Below, piece after piece: positions 16,325 to 27,150 of a DNA stretch of 64,000 bases. This DNA comes from Belliella pelovolcani. GTDB taxonomy: Bacteria > Bacteroidota > Bacteroidia > Cytophagales > Cyclobacteriaceae. A program made the translations under genes and the position numbers. The stretch covers positions 1 through 64,000 of the forward strand of contig NZ_FTOP01000004.1 in NCBI RefSeq assembly GCF_900156785.1, written 5' to 3'. Below the pieces are notes generated by a model. That model ran no database searches, was not told the origin of the DNA, and saw only the letters and a list, made by a program, of their open reading frames with translations. Position 1 is the stretch's first letter. Each line of letters starts with the position of its first letter.

Positions 16325-17410
16325 GTGGAGAAAATCAAACTATATACAGCAGAAAATCTTAGTAAGCTTAGATTCGATGGTGACGAACTTGCAGACGCTG
16401 CTGTTGTCTCGCTACTAGAGAACCCAAAATTGTCTACTATGATTAATGCTTGGGAGACTTTTCCAAGTGATGATGAATTTGATGGTTTCCCAAAACCCTT
16501 AAAGAGGTATTTTGAGTTTTTCCTTGTTCCGATAGACTGGATAGATCAGAAGCAAGTTATCAAGGTACATGATTTTTTTGCGAAGGAAGGTAATTTCTAT
16601 TTAAGTATACTCGGCTTTTATTCATTACCCTATTGCTATGCTTTTGCGGACGGAGCGCAAGTATTGGTGAGGTCGAGGAGAATCACAGAAGATATTGGAA
16701 TGAGATTGGCTGAGACCACCTTATTTGTGATGGATTTATTCAAGCCTGGCAATTTTCACATTCATCAAGACGCTTTACTGACAATTGCTAAGGTGAGGCT
16801 GATTCATGCTTTTAGCAGGTGTTTTGTAAAGTTGCATGCAAATGACTGGAACCTATCCTGGGGTATCCCGATCAATCAAGAAGACATGATCGGTACTAAT
16901 TTAGCATTTAGCTTAATGGTCATCAGGGGCTTAGAAAAAATCAATAAGTTCCCTGGTAAAGAAACCTTAGAGGCAGTTTTACATTATTGGGAGATTGTTG
17001 GGCACTACTTAGGAATCAACATTGACTACTGGCCAAGTACTTCTAAGGAGGCTTTTGAGTTAGAAAAATTGATCAGAAAGAGACATTTGAAATCCTCAGA
17101 AGCTGGTCAAACTTTAATCAAATCGCTGATACAGTTTTATCAAGAGTCAATTCCAGATCAAAATATTTCTAAATTGTCAGAGACCTTGATATCATATTTT
17201 ATAGGAAAAGAAGCTTCAGATGCATTAGCAATTAGTGAGCAGGTTGCTATTCCTAAGTCCTTTTATGGAGTGATGTTGGAGTTAAGCTTTCTTAAGCAAT
17301 CAGGAAGAAGACCTACTTACTCCCAGATGAGATCTCAATTTCTAGCCCAAACTCAAGCAAATCTAGGGAGGACAGTTAAGCTGTCCATTCCCGATCTAAA
17401 TCGTTCATAA
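16325..17410 (+). CDS. MpaB-family oxygenase (DUF2236, latex-clearing-protein-like)
   Basis: 361 residues. The fold marker is KVRLIHAFSRCFVK followed by DWNLSWGIPINQEDMIGTNLAFS (about 158-200), the pattern of the MpaB/rubber-oxygenase catalytic domain, in which histidines bind a b-type heme. His162 lies in that helix, and RITEDIGMRLAETTLFV precedes it. Members oxidatively cleave isoprenoid chains or act on unknown lipids; the substrate here cannot be inferred. The start is GTG at 16325; no in-frame ATG lies close by, and the ATG two bases upstream is in another frame. It is soluble, with no signal peptide seen. Divergent from the propeller gene. Confidence 0.75.
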   Translation: MEKIKLYTAENLSKLRFDGDELADAAVVSLLENPKLSTMINAWETFPSDDEFDGFPKPLKRYFEFFLVPIDWIDQKQVIKVHDFFAKEGNFYLSILGFYSLPYCYAFADGAQVLVRSRRITEDIGMRLAETTLFVMDLFKPGNFHIHQDALLTIAKVRLIHAFSRCFVKLHANDWNLSWGIPINQEDMIGTNLAFSLMVIRGLEKINKFPGKETLEAVLHYWEIVGHYLGINIDYWPSTSKEAFELEKLIRKRHLKSSEAGQTLIKSLIQFYQESIPDQNISKLSETLISYFIGKEASDALAISEQVAIPKSFYGVMLELSFLKQSGRRPTYSQMRSQFLAQTQANLGRTVKLSIPDLNRS

Positions 17411-17519
17411 GCGTACACTTTTTGTCCGATATTGTGATTGGCTAATCTTAAAAACTGTTAAATTAGCTATTTAAGGCATTTTTTATCTCTTGGCATTCTT
17501 TTCGTACTTTTCCGACCAA

Positions 17520-17825
17520 ATGAAAAAGGCATTCACATATTTTCGAAAGTTACCGCTAGAGCTGATCTTTTGGATTGGTGCATTGATCGGCATTTTGAGA
17601 ATTGATCCTTATGGTCCTCAGCATTTCAGTCTGTGCCCATTGGATAACCTAGGATTTACTTGGTGTCCAGGCTGTGGGTTGGGAAGAGCGATGAGCTTAT
17701 TGACCAAAGGAGATTTTCAGGAGTCATGGTCTATGCATCCGCTGGCTATGTTTGCATTCGCTGTGATTCTCTTTCGCATTTATGAACTAATCAAAAACCT
17801 CAAAACTACAAAACACTATGGCTAA
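17520..17825 (+). CDS. DUF2752 small membrane protein
   Basis: 101 residues from ATG 17520; a TTG 30 nt upstream is in frame but would add ten residues before the conserved start. The DUF2752 hallmark is CPLDNLGFTWCPGCGLGRAM (about residues 36-55), with a cysteine pair and Gly-Arg, between two hydrophobic segments (about 12-25 and 70-86). Function unknown. It overlaps the following TM2 gene by 8 nt, a pairing that recurs in Bacteroidota and suggests the two proteins work together in the inner membrane. The TTTATCTCT stretch near 17481 shows no clear promoter. Confidence 0.82.
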   Translation: MKKAFTYFRKLPLELIFWIGALIGILRIDPYGPQHFSLCPLDNLGFTWCPGCGLGRAMSLLTKGDFQESWSMHPLAMFAFAVILFRIYELIKNLKTTKHYG

Positions 17826-18210
17826 TGTATTGAAACACCTACCTGAATTAGAAGGAATGGAACTGGGTTATATCCAAGGTATACTCAAAAATATGGATGA
17901 CGAGCAAGCAAGTCTTTTTGCACAAGTATATAGAGCAAGAAGAAAAGATAATCAAATGATCTTAATTCTATGTCTCCTTGGTTTCTTTGGATTTGCTGGA
18001 TTACATAGATTTATTATCGGACAAATCGGACTTGGAATTCTATACTTATTGACTGCTGGTTTATGCTTTATTGGTACGATCGTCGATTTGATCAATTATA
18101 AGAGTTTGGCTTATGAGTACAATATGAAAATAGCTCACGAAACTCTTGCAATGATGTCAAATGGTAATTTTCCAAACGCACAAAATGGTAACGGAAATGG
18201 AAACTCTTAA
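17818..18210 (+). CDS. TM2-domain membrane protein
   Basis: 130 residues. After a soluble N-terminal segment of about 40 residues comes a TM2 domain with two membrane helices: MILILCLLGFFGFAGLHRFI, the GQIGLGILYLLTAGLCFIG turn, and a terminal Asp-Leu-Ile (about 42-83). The Gly-Leu-His-Arg-Phe motif is diagnostic. The C-terminal tail is polar, ending in Asn/Gly repeats (NGNGNGNS). Function unknown. It overlaps both neighbours: its start lies in DUF2752 and its last codons overlap the DUF4097 start, so translation is probably coupled across all three. Confidence 0.85.
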   Translation: MANVLKHLPELEGMELGYIQGILKNMDDEQASLFAQVYRARRKDNQMILILCLLGFFGFAGLHRFIIGQIGLGILYLLTAGLCFIGTIVDLINYKSLAYEYNMKIAHETLAMMSNGNFPNAQNGNGNGNS

Positions 18211-19150
18211 TATCAAACAAATTTTGCCAATCTTTGGGTTGGCAATTTTGCTTTTTTCCTGCGAAGCAAAGGAGCCTTCTATAGTCAGATCTTATGAAGA
18301 GAGATTTGAAGATATCAAGGAAATAGAAGTCAACGGGCGATTTTTGGAAGTTTCTTATGAAGGAAATAATAGTACAAAAGAGGTCTTCCTTAATGGTTAT
18401 TTAGAAGTTCCAGAAAGTAGTGGTTTGGATATCAAATATCGGAAATCAGGCTCCAAATTGATTGTGGAAGTGACAGGAGAAACTTCTGGTGTCAATTTCT
18501 TCAACTTTGGAGGAACTAATTCAGGATTTATCAGCCTTACTGGGCCAGAAGATATTAGATTGAACCTCCGTAATAGTTCGGGTGCTCTAGATGTCAAGTA
18601 TGTCAAGCATGACAAAATTGACTTAAATGTCAATTCTGGGTCAATCAAAGCATTGGCATTAGAAGTGCAACAAATAAATTTGAAAGCGTCCTCTGGCAGT
18701 ATAAGGGCTGATGGCCTAGTGGGTAATGTCGATGCTCAAGTCAACTCAGGAAGTATCCGATTGCAAGAAGTTAAAGGTGACATCATTGGTAAAGCATCAT
18801 CTGGAAGTTTTAGAGCTGAGGATGTAGATGGAGTTGTCCATGCCAAAGTTAACTCTGGATCGATCAAATTGGAGCAGGTAAAGTATTTAGGTGACCTTTC
18901 GGTCAGTTCTGGCGGAATCACAGCCAATCAATCAGGATTAAGTGAGTTTACCAAACTTCAATCTAACTCTGGTAGTATCAAGATTCAGACAAATTCAGAC
19001 CTGAAAGCATTCAATTATGATTTGTCTGCAAATAGTGGTTCAGTGACAGTGGGAGAGGAGAAGTCTACTAAGAAGTTAGAGATAGATAACGGAAGTGCTC
19101 ATACCATAAAAGGCAAATCAAGCAGCGGGAGCATAATGATTACGAATTGA
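18197..19150 (+). CDS. DUF4097-type beta-repeat lipoprotein
   Basis: 317 residues from ATG 18197. The longer frame from 18161 begins inside the TM2 gene and would spoil the signal sequence. The N-terminus (METLNIKQILPIFGL, then AILLFSC) is a lipoprotein signal with Cys about 19. The rest is a right-handed beta-helix or solenoid of about 20-residue units, each carrying SGSI: VNSGSIKA, ASSGSIRAD, VNSGSIRLQ, KASSGSFRAE, VNSGSIKLEQ, SNSGSIKIQ, ANSGSVTVG, SSSGSIMITN. This matches the DUF4097/DUF2807 adhesin-like group. It is presumably anchored to the outer or inner membrane; role unknown. It is convergent with msrB, with only 8 nt between the stops. Confidence 0.8.
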   Translation: METLNIKQILPIFGLAILLFSCEAKEPSIVRSYEERFEDIKEIEVNGRFLEVSYEGNNSTKEVFLNGYLEVPESSGLDIKYRKSGSKLIVEVTGETSGVNFFNFGGTNSGFISLTGPEDIRLNLRNSSGALDVKYVKHDKIDLNVNSGSIKALALEVQQINLKASSGSIRADGLVGNVDAQVNSGSIRLQEVKGDIIGKASSGSFRAEDVDGVVHAKVNSGSIKLEQVKYLGDLSVSSGGITANQSGLSEFTKLQSNSGSIKIQTNSDLKAFNYDLSANSGSVTVGEEKSTKKLEIDNGSAHTIKGKSSSGSIMITN

Positions 19151-19158
19151 TTTAGGGA

Positions 19159-19572
19159 CTATTTCTCTTTTTTGAAATCCATTGATACGGAATTGATACA
19201 GTATCGTATTCCACCCCTGTCTTTTGGGCCATCGGGGAAGCGGTGACCGAGATGACCTCCGCAATTGGCACAAAGAATCTCTTCCCTGATCATAAAATGA
19301 GAATAGTCCATCTTTACTTCTATGGCATCTGCTGATACGGGTTCAGTGAATGCTGGCCAACCACATCCTGAGTCGTATTTTGCATCTGAGTGAAAAATAG
19401 GATTGCCACAGCCTTTACATTCATAGATCCCTGTCTCTCTGTTAAGGTAATACTGACCAGTATTTGGTCTTTCTGTACCTTTTTCTCTAAGAACATGATA
19501 GCTGATCTCGTCAAGTTCAGCTTTCCATTCTTCTTCGCTTTTCTCTATAGGATAATTCTTTTTCATATTCAT
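19159..19572 (-). CDS. msrB: Peptide-methionine (R)-S-oxide reductase
   Basis: 137 residues. It reduces the R-epimer of methionine sulfoxide in proteins. The structural zinc is held by two CxxC pairs, Cys52/Cys55 (CKGC) and Cys101/Cys104 (CANC). The catalytic cysteine is Cys125 in GIRYCINS and the likely resolving cysteine is Cys70 in DSGCGWPAF. HLGHRFPDGP (107-116) completes the signature. No signal peptide, so cytoplasmic. It lies 10 nt downstream of the penicillin acylase gene on the same strand, so the two are probably cotranscribed. A second ATG two codons in is equally possible as start. Confidence 0.96.
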   Translation of the reverse strand: MNMKKNYPIEKSEEEWKAELDEISYHVLREKGTERPNTGQYYLNRETGIYECKGCGNPIFHSDAKYDSGCGWPAFTEPVSADAIEVKMDYSHFMIREEILCANCGGHLGHRFPDGPKDRGGIRYCINSVSMDFKKEK

Positions 19573-19582
19573 TATGCTAAGA

Positions 19583-21988
19583 TCAATTGGTACCCAATTG
19601 TTTTAAAACAAGTTTTCTTTTTGCAGTATTTTTAATCATGCTTTCATTCATCAGTTGAGGCCTATAGTGCCCTTTTACAAACATCTCTGCTTGATCAGAA
19701 TAAAAAGGGCTAAATAAATTACCACTCTGTCCAGTAGGTAAAACAGATTCCGATGCTTCTACATTGGCAAAGTCAATGATGATACGCATAGCAGGGCCAG
19801 ATTTGACACGATATATTCCAGAGTCATTGAGTTCAAAAGCCAATTTATTTACTGATTCCTCATTTGCAGGTACTGAAGGTGCTTTTACATTGAATATTCT
19901 ATCCAAAGGCTTCTTTGCTCCAAGTGGATGGGGATGTTCTAAAACCACTGCCTTTTCCCAATACCATTTACTGCTATTGCTTCCTAATTGAGCTTTCAGT
20001 TCCTTCAAACTCTTTTTGAGTGCTTCTTCAATTATTTCTGTCCTCGTTTCTATTGCTTCAGTACTTTGATTGTCCCACCATGGAGAATCTAGCGTTCTGA
20101 TTAAATTAGGTACACTTCGGATATACAAAAATGTACGAAGAAAGTTTTCAAAATCCTCTTGTCCTAACTCGTCAACCATCATACCATGAAGCGTGTGATA
20201 CAGCCATTTATAATATAGCGTTGGAGCGATGTTTTCTAAATCATGACTTCCATCCCAGGATTTCAAAGCAGCTTGTACAGCTTCAAAACCCTCAAAAAGC
20301 CTTGGATCTACTGCTTCTATCATGGATAAGGCATTTATTGGATGATTCTCGTTGATGGCTTCTAATTGGAGATTTTTGACATTCTCTTGATCCCAGTCAG
20401 TTCGAGAGCTTACTGTTTTAGCTATTCTATCCCAGCGATCTTCTGGATAATAGTAACCAGGAAAAAATATACCATTAGCCAGTGTGTCAGGTTGATTATT
20501 GGCTGATGCGACAAAGCCAGACGGTGGATTGATAGCCATGGGATTTTCTTCGAAAGGTATCCAACCTATAGGTTCATCCTTGGAAGAACTACCATCTAGA
20601 AATATTTTGCTATTGACATGTTCTGGTCGGATTGGAAGTTTAGCTGCAGCCCACCATGCTATATTTCCAGATTTATCACCATACATGACATTTAAGCCTG
20701 GCGCATGAATCAATTTGACGGCTTCCTCTACTTCTTGGATGGAATTTGAGTGAGCAAGTTTATAAGTAGCTTCTAGGGCTCTGGTTGGCTCTAAAGTGTA
20801 CACCCACCAACTAGCAACAGGGTTGCTGGTTAGCCTTCCTATTTCTGGAATGACATCGTTCATGATAGGCCCATGAATACTTTCCTTGACCTCGAAAGTG
20901 ACAGGTTCTTTTCCTTTTATAGGGATGAATTCAGTTCTTCTCTTGATTTCTGTATAGCCATAATTATAAATAGTTTGATTGGGATTACTTGGATTAATTT
21001 GCTCTTCAAAAAAATCTTGATCATCATTCTCAAACATGGTTAAGCCCACACTATGTGTCCTTGTGTGTCCAACCAAGCCGAATGGAACACCAGCCAAATG
21101 ATTTCCATAAAAACTGAACCCTGGGTATTCTATGTGAGCTTCATACCATACAGATGGTTGTGCAAACCCAATATGTGTGTCATTTAGAAATAAAACTTCA
21201 CCTGATGCTGTTCTGCTTGGAGCAATTACCCAAGAATTGCTTCCTTCCAATAATGGAACTGGAAGCTTTTCCAATAGTGCTGTGAGCGTCTCTTCAATAT
21301 TAATGGAATTTGTTTCAGGAATTCGATCAGGATAATGATTTGGAATTACATGATGTTCGGGCAAAGTGTGTATAGACAAGACTTTCAAATATGCTGGATC
21401 TAATGTTCTGTACATTTTTGTAATCAATGGATCCGTTTTCATAGCCATTGCAAAAGTAAATGACATATAACCAATAATGCTATGTACATCTTGGATGGTA
21501 AATTCTCTGGGAGAAGCTCCCAATAGGGTATATTCTACTGGTAAATTACCCTCAGCTATAAATTGATTCACCCCTTTGATGTATGCATTGGTAGCATCTT
21601 TCCATGGAGATTCTTCTTCTTCTAACCAAAGTTCACTACTCCATGTCGCATGTTTTGGAATGCCTAAGGTTCTAAAAAACTTATCTACATCCAATAAATC
21701 TTCACCTAATAATTCTGATAAAGTACCAGAACCAACTCGCCTCATCATTTCCATTTGAAACAATCTATCCTGTGCATGAACGTAGCCCAAAGCCAGATAT
21801 GCGTCTGCTGGGTTATTTGCATAAATATGTGGTATACCGAAGTCATCAAAGTAGATTTCAACTACTTTTTCGAGTCCTGTGATATTTATAGTTCCTTGAT
21901 AGGTAGGAGCGTATTGATATCTAATGATTTGATAGCCAGCAATACTTAAAAAAAACAGGGCTAATAATACAAAGAGGATTTTCTTCAT
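19583..21988 (-). CDS. Penicillin acylase family protein (S45 Ntn-hydrolase)
   Basis: 801 residues, the usual precursor length. N-terminal membrane/signal segment MKKILFVLLALFFLSIAGYQ, then the alpha-chain region with DDFGIPHIYANNPADAYLALGY and HAQDRLFQMEMMRR (about 48-84). Autocleavage should free Ser250 at the start of SNSWVIAPSRTASG, the N-terminal nucleophile. Downstream YGDKSGNIAWWAA and NQPDT segments carry the supporting residues. Members hydrolyse amide bonds of N-acyl compounds (beta-lactams, homoserine lactones, other acyl-amides); the natural substrate is unknown. It is exported or membrane-tethered. msrB follows in the same transcript. Confidence 0.9.
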   Translation of the reverse strand: MKKILFVLLALFFLSIAGYQIIRYQYAPTYQGTINITGLEKVVEIYFDDFGIPHIYANNPADAYLALGYVHAQDRLFQMEMMRRVGSGTLSELLGEDLLDVDKFFRTLGIPKHATWSSELWLEEEESPWKDATNAYIKGVNQFIAEGNLPVEYTLLGASPREFTIQDVHSIIGYMSFTFAMAMKTDPLITKMYRTLDPAYLKVLSIHTLPEHHVIPNHYPDRIPETNSINIEETLTALLEKLPVPLLEGSNSWVIAPSRTASGEVLFLNDTHIGFAQPSVWYEAHIEYPGFSFYGNHLAGVPFGLVGHTRTHSVGLTMFENDDQDFFEEQINPSNPNQTIYNYGYTEIKRRTEFIPIKGKEPVTFEVKESIHGPIMNDVIPEIGRLTSNPVASWWVYTLEPTRALEATYKLAHSNSIQEVEEAVKLIHAPGLNVMYGDKSGNIAWWAAAKLPIRPEHVNSKIFLDGSSSKDEPIGWIPFEENPMAINPPSGFVASANNQPDTLANGIFFPGYYYPEDRWDRIAKTVSSRTDWDQENVKNLQLEAINENHPINALSMIEAVDPRLFEGFEAVQAALKSWDGSHDLENIAPTLYYKWLYHTLHGMMVDELGQEDFENFLRTFLYIRSVPNLIRTLDSPWWDNQSTEAIETRTEIIEEALKKSLKELKAQLGSNSSKWYWEKAVVLEHPHPLGAKKPLDRIFNVKAPSVPANEESVNKLAFELNDSGIYRVKSGPAMRIIIDFANVEASESVLPTGQSGNLFSPFYSDQAEMFVKGHYRPQLMNESMIKNTAKRKLVLKQLGTN

Positions 21989-24456
<2,468 letters not shown>

Positions 24457-24478
24457 TTGTGTAATCTGATTTAAATGT

Positions 24479-24512
24479 AAAAGGAGGGTCAATATTTTGA
24501 CCCTCCTTTTTT
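24479..24512. terminator. Bidirectional terminator between katG and serB-serA
   Basis: A perfect 14-bp stem AAAAGGAGGGTCAA (24479-24492)/TTGACCCTCCTTTT (24497-24510) with a TATT loop and further T. It lies between convergent genes and can end both transcripts, with four A at the base on the minus side. Confidence 0.93.
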
Positions 24513-24525
24513 AGAATATATAAGA

Positions 24526-26418
24526 TCAGTACAATACCCTAAATCTTATGGTACCAGGGATCTCTTTCATTGCATCTATGACTTCAGGAGAATATGCCTT
24601 ATCAATATCTGTGATTACATATCCAATTTTTTCGTTGGTTTTGAGATACTGACCAACGATATTAATTTCATAATCTGCCAAAACTCTATTGATTTTTGCG
24701 AGGACTCCTGGTTCATTTTGATGAATATGGATCAACCTATGCGCATCTTTGAGGAAAGGGAGCTGAATATTAGGGAAATTGACAGAGTTATAAGTATTAC
24801 CTGTATTGATGTACTCCATAATTTTCCCTGGGACAAATCTCGCGATATTCACTTGAGCTTCTGAGGTTGAGCCTCCTATATGTGGCGTAAGGATGACATT
24901 TTTACAGCCTATTAATTCGGAGGTAAATGGTTCAGTATTGTTTTTGGGCTCCTCAGGAAAGACGTCTACAGCAGCTCCGGCTAAGTGACCAGATTCCAGT
25001 GCATTTTTCAAAGCTTTGATATCTACTACATGACCTCTACTCAAATTAACCAAATAAGAACCTTTTTTCATTTTAGAGATTTGCTTCTCGTCAATGAGGT
25101 TTTTATTTTCCTTTCTTCCATCGACATGCAAAGATACCACGTCACAATGTGCCAAGAGTTCATCTAATGAATCAAGTTTGGTTGCGTTTCCTAATGCCAG
25201 TTTCTCAATCACATCATAGTAATAAACATCCATACCCATATTTTCAGCTAAAACAGATAGTTGAGCGCCAATATTTCCATAGCCAATGATACCCAATTTC
25301 TTACCTCTGATTTCATAACTTCCTGTAGCAGATTTGTCCCAAATCCCTTGATGCATTCCTAATGTCTTGTCATGGAAGTTTCTCATCAGAAATATAATTT
25401 CTGCGATTGCCATTTCTACTACTGACCGAGTGTTGCTGAATGGAGCGTTGAAGACTGCAATCCCTTTTTTGGTACACATATCTAGGTCTATCTGATTGGT
25501 GCCTATACAGAAAGCACCGATAGAGATTAACCTATTAGCATTTTCCAATACTTTTTTGGTCACATTTGTTTTAGATCGTATACCTAGGATGCTGACATCT
25601 TTGATTTTTTCAGCTAGTTCATCTTCAGAAAGGGCAGAGGATATCACCTCTACATTATAACCTTCTTGTTGCATCAGTTCTACTCCTATGGGGTGAACAT
25701 TTTCAAGTAGCAACACATTGATTCGGCTTTTGGGGTAGGAGAATTTTTTATTCATTTTGTTTACATAAAGTATTTCATCCAAGCTTGGCGCAATATGGTC
25801 CGCTTTGGAAGTGACTTTTGGACGGGCTACATTTTCGGTGAAAGCATAGAATTTATTGGCCATGCCTGAAGCTTTGATTTCATAATCTGTATATCCATCA
25901 CCAATGACATAAATATCCCCCTCTAAATTAAGGTTTTTGATGGTCTCAGGTTTGCCACCATTTTTGGATAAGATATTTTCTCTATTGAAATCTATGATTT
26001 TACCTGATTCATCATAGATAAATTCATTTGCAAACACATTGTCTGGTTTGATTCCATATTCACCTACTATTGGTGTGATAAAATCCTTAAATCCATTGGA
26101 AATAATAATGATATTTGGAGCATGCTCTTCAAGAAATTCTTTATTTCTCTGAAAAGACTTGGATACCTTCTCCTTTAATGCCTCAATCAACAAAGCAATC
26201 TGAGAGCGATTAGCTTCTAGGATCTCAAGTCTTCTTTCAAGGCTCTCACGAAAATTGAGCGAACCTTCCATTCCAAGATCAGTGATGTCTTTGATCGCTT
26301 GAAGCTTTTCTTCCCTTTTGGGATCATTTTTTAGTGAAATTTCACCAAGGACATCCAAGGCCTCTACTTGAGTAAAAGTACTATCGAAATCAATGATGAA
26401 TTTTGTATTATTGGGCAT
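24526..26418 (-). CDS. serA: Fused phosphoserine phosphatase - D-3-phosphoglycerate dehydrogenase
   Basis: One 630-residue chain carries the first and last steps of serine synthesis. Residues 1-222 are a HAD-type phosphoserine phosphatase: DFDSTF with Asp10/Asp12, Ser107 in IIIISNGF, Lys156, and GDGYTDYE (173-180, Asp174/Asp178). Residues 232-545 are a SerA dehydrogenase with the NAD fold GIIGYGNIG (376-384), Arg461 in LSRGHV, Glu490 in FPEEP and His513 in LTPHIGGST. Residues 560-630 are an ACT domain that ends in IPGTIRFRVLY, like E. coli-type SerA, so serine feedback control is likely. SerC, the middle transaminase, is not in the window. ATG at 26418; TAATTTTG lies 30 nt upstream. No frameshift or stop separates the halves, so this is a true fusion. 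Confidence 0.93.
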   Translation of the reverse strand: MPNNTKFIIDFDSTFTQVEALDVLGEISLKNDPKREEKLQAIKDITDLGMEGSLNFRESLERRLEILEANRSQIALLIEALKEKVSKSFQRNKEFLEEHAPNIIIISNGFKDFITPIVGEYGIKPDNVFANEFIYDESGKIIDFNRENILSKNGGKPETIKNLNLEGDIYVIGDGYTDYEIKASGMANKFYAFTENVARPKVTSKADHIAPSLDEILYVNKMNKKFSYPKSRINVLLLENVHPIGVELMQQEGYNVEVISSALSEDELAEKIKDVSILGIRSKTNVTKKVLENANRLISIGAFCIGTNQIDLDMCTKKGIAVFNAPFSNTRSVVEMAIAEIIFLMRNFHDKTLGMHQGIWDKSATGSYEIRGKKLGIIGYGNIGAQLSVLAENMGMDVYYYDVIEKLALGNATKLDSLDELLAHCDVVSLHVDGRKENKNLIDEKQISKMKKGSYLVNLSRGHVVDIKALKNALESGHLAGAAVDVFPEEPKNNTEPFTSELIGCKNVILTPHIGGSTSEAQVNIARFVPGKIMEYINTGNTYNSVNFPNIQLPFLKDAHRLIHIHQNEPGVLAKINRVLADYEINIVGQYLKTNEKIGYVITDIDKAYSPEVIDAMKEIPGTIRFRVLY

Positions 26419-26447
26419 TTTATGAAGGTTTATTAATGAATTACTCT

Positions 26448-26455
26448 CAAAATTA
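26448..26455 (-). promoter_or_regulatory. Candidate -7 box for serB-serA
   Basis: On the minus strand TAATTTTG matches TAnnTTTG exactly. It would place the transcript start about 24 nt before the ATG at 26418. No clear TTTG -33 word is seen upstream. Confidence 0.35.
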
Positions 26456-26568
26456 GGGTATTCTTAAAAAAGAAACACTTTTATTGAAAAAAATACTTAT
26501 GCGAAGTTCAATACAAAATTTTCGTAATCGATTGTATCCATTATTAACCAAGAATTTTGATTAGAAAA

Positions 26569-27078
26569 TTATCCAATTAATTTTTCTTCTGTCAATTCGT
26601 CAACCAGCCATTGAATATTCATTTCTTCATCATATTCTGCATTGAAAATAAATTTTTTATGCTCTTGGATGTATTTGTATATGAACCAGTCTGTTTTTGG
26701 AGTTGGAATTTGAAGTAATTGATTAAAATGTATCCATTCCAATTCGCCCTCTGGACTATCATTTGGCATTTGCCATTCTATATCTGCAAGATATACATAG
26801 CTGATCCAGTTGTATTTTTTGGGTGATGTCTCCGTCAGGATACCTTTGAATTCCATGTGTTGTACTTTGATGCCAGACTCTTCCCAAGTTTCTCTGATTG
26901 CAGCATTAAGTGGCGTTTCAAACGGATCCAATTTACCACCCAAAGGTGTGTATAGATTTTTATTTGGCTCTTTGTTTCTTTTGAGAAGTAGGAAATGCTC
27001 TCCACTTCTTAGTATACAAATGGTAGCTACTTTTTTGATTCCTTCTGCTACTGGTGGCTGATAGTAGGTATCTAACAT
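26569..27078 (-). CDS. Nudix hydrolase
   Basis: 169 residues from ATG 27078. An in-frame start at 27138 would lie inside the terminator hairpin of the upstream gene, so I reject it. The Nudix box is complete: GGKLDPFETPLNAAIRETW followed by EESG (about 49-71 in this frame), giving the Mg-binding Glu residues. The N-terminal MLDTYYQPPVAEGIKKVATI and WISYVYLADIEW are typical of 8-oxo-dGTP or general nucleotide pyrophosphatase-like members. It hydrolyses nucleoside diphosphates linked to another group; the substrate is not specified by sequence. It is 490 nt downstream of the DUF2911 gene start, with a terminator between them, so it is transcribed separately. Confidence 0.87.
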   Translation of the reverse strand: MLDTYYQPPVAEGIKKVATICILRSGEHFLLLKRNKEPNKNLYTPLGGKLDPFETPLNAAIRETWEESGIKVQHMEFKGILTETSPKKYNWISYVYLADIEWQMPNDSPEGELEWIHFNQLLQIPTPKTDWFIYKYIQEHKKFIFNAEYDEEMNIQWLVDELTEEKLIG

Positions 27079-27110
27079 GCTTAGAGAATTGGTGATTATA
27101 TATTGAATAT

Positions 27111-27143
27111 AAAGAAAAGAGCTTGAGAATATTCTCAAGCCCT
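27111..27143 (-). terminator. Terminator of the DUF2911 gene
   Basis: Minus-strand stem AGGGCTTGAGAA/TTCTCAAGCTCT (12 bp, one mismatch) with a 2-nt loop, then TTTTCTTT. It lies just after the stop at 27151 and before the Nudix start. Confidence 0.88.
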
Positions 27144-27150
27144 GAAATTA

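Noticed and set aside
26569-27138. Nudix gene starting at 27138
   Set aside because: This start lies within the terminator hairpin of the upstream gene; the ATG at 27078 begins at the conserved region.
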